Under the pieces are notes generated by a model. The model did no database searches and had not been told where the DNA came from. It saw only the letters and a program-made list of their open reading frames with translations. A program made the position numbers and the translations under genes. Positions 6,165 through 7,993 of a DNA stretch of 7,993 bases are shown here, piece after piece; the first letter of the stretch is position 1, and every line of letters starts with the position of its first letter. Source of the stretch: Methylobacterium sp. (lineage in GTDB: Bacteria; Pseudomonadota; Alphaproteobacteria; Rhizobiales; Beijerinckiaceae); contig JAJKJG010000266.1 of assembly GCA_021154065.1 (NCBI GenBank), positions 1 through 7,993 on the forward strand, in the 5' to 3' direction.

Positions 6165-7219
6165 GTATCGGCGCCGTATTCCAGCGATGGCTTGCGGTTC
6201 TGGCCGCCCTCGCCGTCGGATTGCGCGAGCGCTGGCGAGCCCGGCGCGTGCTCGTCGTGGCGCGCGACGGGGACGGCTTCGTCTTCCGGCGCGACGCCGC
6301 GGCCGGGAACGAGGTGCTCGGCTCCGCGCCGGCCGGAGCGAAGGCGCCGGAGGCCGTGCTCGAGGCGGCGCGCGACGGCGCGGTCGTCCTCGAGCTTCCC
6401 CGCGACAAGGTCCTGCACGAGCGGCTCGGCGTGCCGCGCCAGGCCCGCGAGTTCGTGCCCGGGATCGTCCGCAACCAGATCGAGCGCCTCTCGCCCTGGA
6501 AGGCCGATCAGGCCGTCTACGGCTTTGCCGTGGAGGAGAGCCGCGATGACGGCGCCGCCCTCGACGTTTCCGTGTCGATCACCTCGCGGGCCGTCGTCGA
6601 CGCCGCGCGCGACGAGGTCGCGGCGGCCGGCTTGAGCGTCGATCGGGTCGTCGCGCCGGCAAGCCCGGACGCCGCCGGCGGCGCCGTCGTCCTGTGGTCG
6701 CGCGTCGAGGACGCGCCGGGCGAGAGCCTCAAGCGCGCGCGCTGGGCGATCGCCGCGGGCGTCGCCGCCTGCGTCGCGGCGAGCGCTGCCCTCACGGCCC
6801 GGGCGACCGCCTCCGGCGCCGCCATGCGGGCCGAGAGCGAGGAGCTGTCGGCCCGGATCAAGTCGCTGCAGCGGCAGGTCCAGGGCGCCCGCTCGGCGGT
6901 CTCCAGGGCGGCGCTGAACCCGCTCGAAAAAGCCTGGAGCGTCAAAGCGTCGGCGCCGGCCGCGATCGTTACGCTCGAGGCGGTGTCGCGCTTCCTGCCG
7001 GACAGCGCCTATCTGAACGAGCTGACGATCGAGGGCCCGACGCTGCGCATGATCGGGCTTGCGGCCGACGCGCCCTCGCTGATCGCGCCGCTCGAGGCCT
7101 CGGGCCATCTCGCCGACGTGCGCTTCTTCGCCCCGACGACCCGCAGCGCCGACGAGAACCTGTTCCGCTTCCATATCGAGGCGCGCGTCCAGCCCCGTCT
7201 CGAGGTCGCGAGCCCATGA
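6161..7219 (+). CDS. gspL: Type II secretion platform protein GspL
   Basis: This 352-residue bitopic inner-membrane protein links the GspE ATPase in the cytoplasm to GspM and GspF. The cytoplasmic part (about 1-190) has an actin-like PilM-type character, with VVLELPRDKVLHERLGVPRQ and IERLSPWKADQAVYGF, the motifs usual for GspL. A single membrane helix follows KRAR at 191-194 (about 195-213). The periplasmic part has a heptad-like helix (about 218-248) and a PilN-like ferredoxin fold (about 265-348, with FLPDSAYLNELTIEG). A short hydrophobic stretch near residues 8-20 precedes the cytoplasmic domain and looks amphipathic rather than membrane-spanning. ATG 6161 overlaps the gspK stop and has GAGGCGAAG at 6150-6158. 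The end overlaps gspM by ATGA. Confidence 0.94.
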   Translation: MSIGAVFQRWLAVLAALAVGLRERWRARRVLVVARDGDGFVFRRDAAAGNEVLGSAPAGAKAPEAVLEAARDGAVVLELPRDKVLHERLGVPRQAREFVPGIVRNQIERLSPWKADQAVYGFAVEESRDDGAALDVSVSITSRAVVDAARDEVAAAGLSVDRVVAPASPDAAGGAVVLWSRVEDAPGESLKRARWAIAAGVAACVAASAALTARATASGAAMRAESEELSARIKSLQRQVQGARSAVSRAALNPLEKAWSVKASAPAAIVTLEAVSRFLPDSAYLNELTIEGPTLRMIGLAADAPSLIAPLEASGHLADVRFFAPTTRSADENLFRFHIEARVQPRLEVASP

Positions 7220-7773
7220 GCCGCCTCGGGCTGACGCGGGAGCAGCTGGCCGCGCTCGGAGCCCTGCTCGTCGTGCTCCTCGGCTGCGTGCTCGCCGCCG
7301 GCTATTCGCTGAGCCTGCGCGGCGATGCGGCAGACGAGCTCGCCGAGCGCCGCGAGCTCCTGGCCCGCCTCGCCCGCGCCCCCGCCGGGGCCGGGGGCAC
7401 GTCGGGGCCGGCGCGGATCGTCGAGGCGCCGGCCGCAGCTTTCATCGACGCGCCGACGCACGGCCAGGCCGGCGCCCAGCTGCAGAGCTATTTCGCCCGC
7501 CTCGCGACGGAGCAGAACGCGACGGTGGCGATGTCGGGCGTCGAGGCGGCGACGCGCGAAGCGCCGGACGACGTGCTCGTCCAGGCGACGCTGGAAATCT
7601 CGCTCGATGCCCTCCAGGCCCTGCTCTACCAGCTCGAGACCGGAACGCCCTACCTGACGGTCGGCTCGTTGTCGGTCCGGCCGGCGAGCCCGGCCGCGCA
7701 ACGGAGCACGCCGGACGGCCCGTTGCGGGTTTCGCTGACCTTGCGCGGCCAGTGGCGGCGAGCCGGCGCATGA
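7216..7773 (+). CDS. gspM: Type II secretion platform protein GspM (T2SSM_b type)
   Basis: This 185-residue bitopic inner-membrane protein is the partner of GspL. A short cytoplasmic end (about 1-10) precedes one membrane helix (about 11-30, LAALGALLVVLLGCVLAAGY), then a charged helical stretch (about 36-53, DAADELAERRELLARLA) that could pair with GspL, an Ala/Gly linker, and a small PilO-like ferredoxin fold (about 75-183). FIDAPTHGQAGAQLQSYF resembles the shorter GspM variant found in alphaproteobacteria and Xanthomonas rather than the enterobacterial form. ATG 7216 is in the ATGA overlap with gspL, with GAGG at 7202-7205 as ribosome site. The frame is open further upstream to 6694 but that part is a shadow of gspL. 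The identification rests on topology, size and position as well as sequence. Confidence 0.9.
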   Translation: MSRLGLTREQLAALGALLVVLLGCVLAAGYSLSLRGDAADELAERRELLARLARAPAGAGGTSGPARIVEAPAAAFIDAPTHGQAGAQLQSYFARLATEQNATVAMSGVEAATREAPDDVLVQATLEISLDALQALLYQLETGTPYLTVGSLSVRPASPAAQRSTPDGPLRVSLTLRGQWRRAGA

Positions 7774-7993
7774 CGAGCATCGCGTCATCGGCGCTGCGGG
7801 CGCTCTCGGCCCTGTGCCTCGCCCTGTGGTTTCCTCCGGCGGCGGTCGCGCAGGCCCCGGTCGAGCGCGCCGCCGAACTCTCGAACCCGCTCGGCGGGCT
7901 GACCCTTCAGGCCTTGTCGGCGACGCGCGAGCGCCCGCTGTTCGCGCCGACCCGCCGTCCGCCTGCGCCGCCGCCGCCCCCGCCGCCCGAGCC
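7770..7993 (+). CDS. gspN: GspN-like exported T2SS protein with RPLF motif (partial, N-terminus)
   Basis: This is the first 74 codons of the next operon gene, cut by the right edge. ATG 7770 overlaps the gspM stop (ATGA). The product has a Sec-type N-terminus, MTSIASSALRALSALCLALW, with a likely cleavage AVA|Q after residue 27, or the hydrophobic stretch stays as an anchor. It is followed by NPLGGLTLQALSATRERPLF and a polyproline stretch (from about residue 63). The TRERPLFAPTRRPP motif is what I associate, from memory, with the protein named GspN in Hyphomicrobiales T2SS loci, and the RPLF element recalls the start of the GspC homology region that contacts the secretin. Whether it is a true GspN or a GspC analogue cannot be settled from the fragment. 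Confidence 0.75.
   Translation, partial: MTSIASSALRALSALCLALWFPPAAVAQAPVERAAELSNPLGGLTLQALSATRERPLFAPTRRPPAPPPPPPPE

Noticed and set aside
6694..7215. N-terminal extension of GspM into gspL
   Set aside because: It overlaps gspL out of frame and would put 174 low-complexity residues before the normal GspM start at the ATGA junction.
1..7993. Mobile elements, CRISPR arrays, tRNA or rRNA genes
   Set aside because: I saw no terminal inverted repeats, transposase motifs, spaced direct repeats or RNA-gene signatures; composition is even throughout, consistent with a long-resident operon.

Overview
This window carries most of a type II secretion system (T2SS, general secretion pathway) operon from a GC-rich bacterium (about 70% G+C by eye). 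The gene order, the relaxed non-ATG starts and the GspM and GspN types suggest an alphaproteobacterium, most likely of the Hyphomicrobiales (Bradyrhizobium, Methylobacterium, Rhodopseudomonas and relatives). That placement is inferred from protein character, not from a search.

Layout. Positions 1-186 (minus strand) hold the first 62 codons of a lipoprotein gene that starts at GTG and runs out of the window to the left; it may be the outer-membrane secretin GspD. Positions 187-352 are a divergent intergenic region that must carry the promoters for both directions. From 353 to the right edge there is one uninterrupted plus-strand operon: gspE (353-2029), gspF (2092-3300), gspG (3297-3761), gspH (3682-4191), gspI (4181-4570), gspJ (4567-5280), gspK (5277-6164), gspL (6161-7219), gspM (7216-7773) and the start of a gspN-like gene (7770 to beyond 7993). 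Apart from the 62-base gap between gspE and gspF, every junction overlaps: six by 4 bases (TTGA, GTGA or ATGA), H/I by 11 bases, and G/H by an unusual 80 bases.

How the genes work together. GspE is the cytoplasmic ATPase. GspF, GspL and GspM form the inner-membrane assembly platform. GspG is the major pseudopilin, and GspH, I, J and K are the minor pseudopilins that form the tip of the periplasmic pseudopilus. The last gene encodes an exported protein with an RPLF motif and a proline-rich stretch, and probably takes the GspC/GspN role of linking the platform to the secretin. No prepilin peptidase (GspO/PilD) and no classical gspC is present in the window.

This is a recognisable, well-described system and I see no undescribed one. 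The points most worth a second look are the long G/H reading-frame overlap, the divergent lipoprotein, the GspC-less layout with a GspN-like end gene, and the use of TTG/GTG starts by the pseudopilin genes G, I, J and K.
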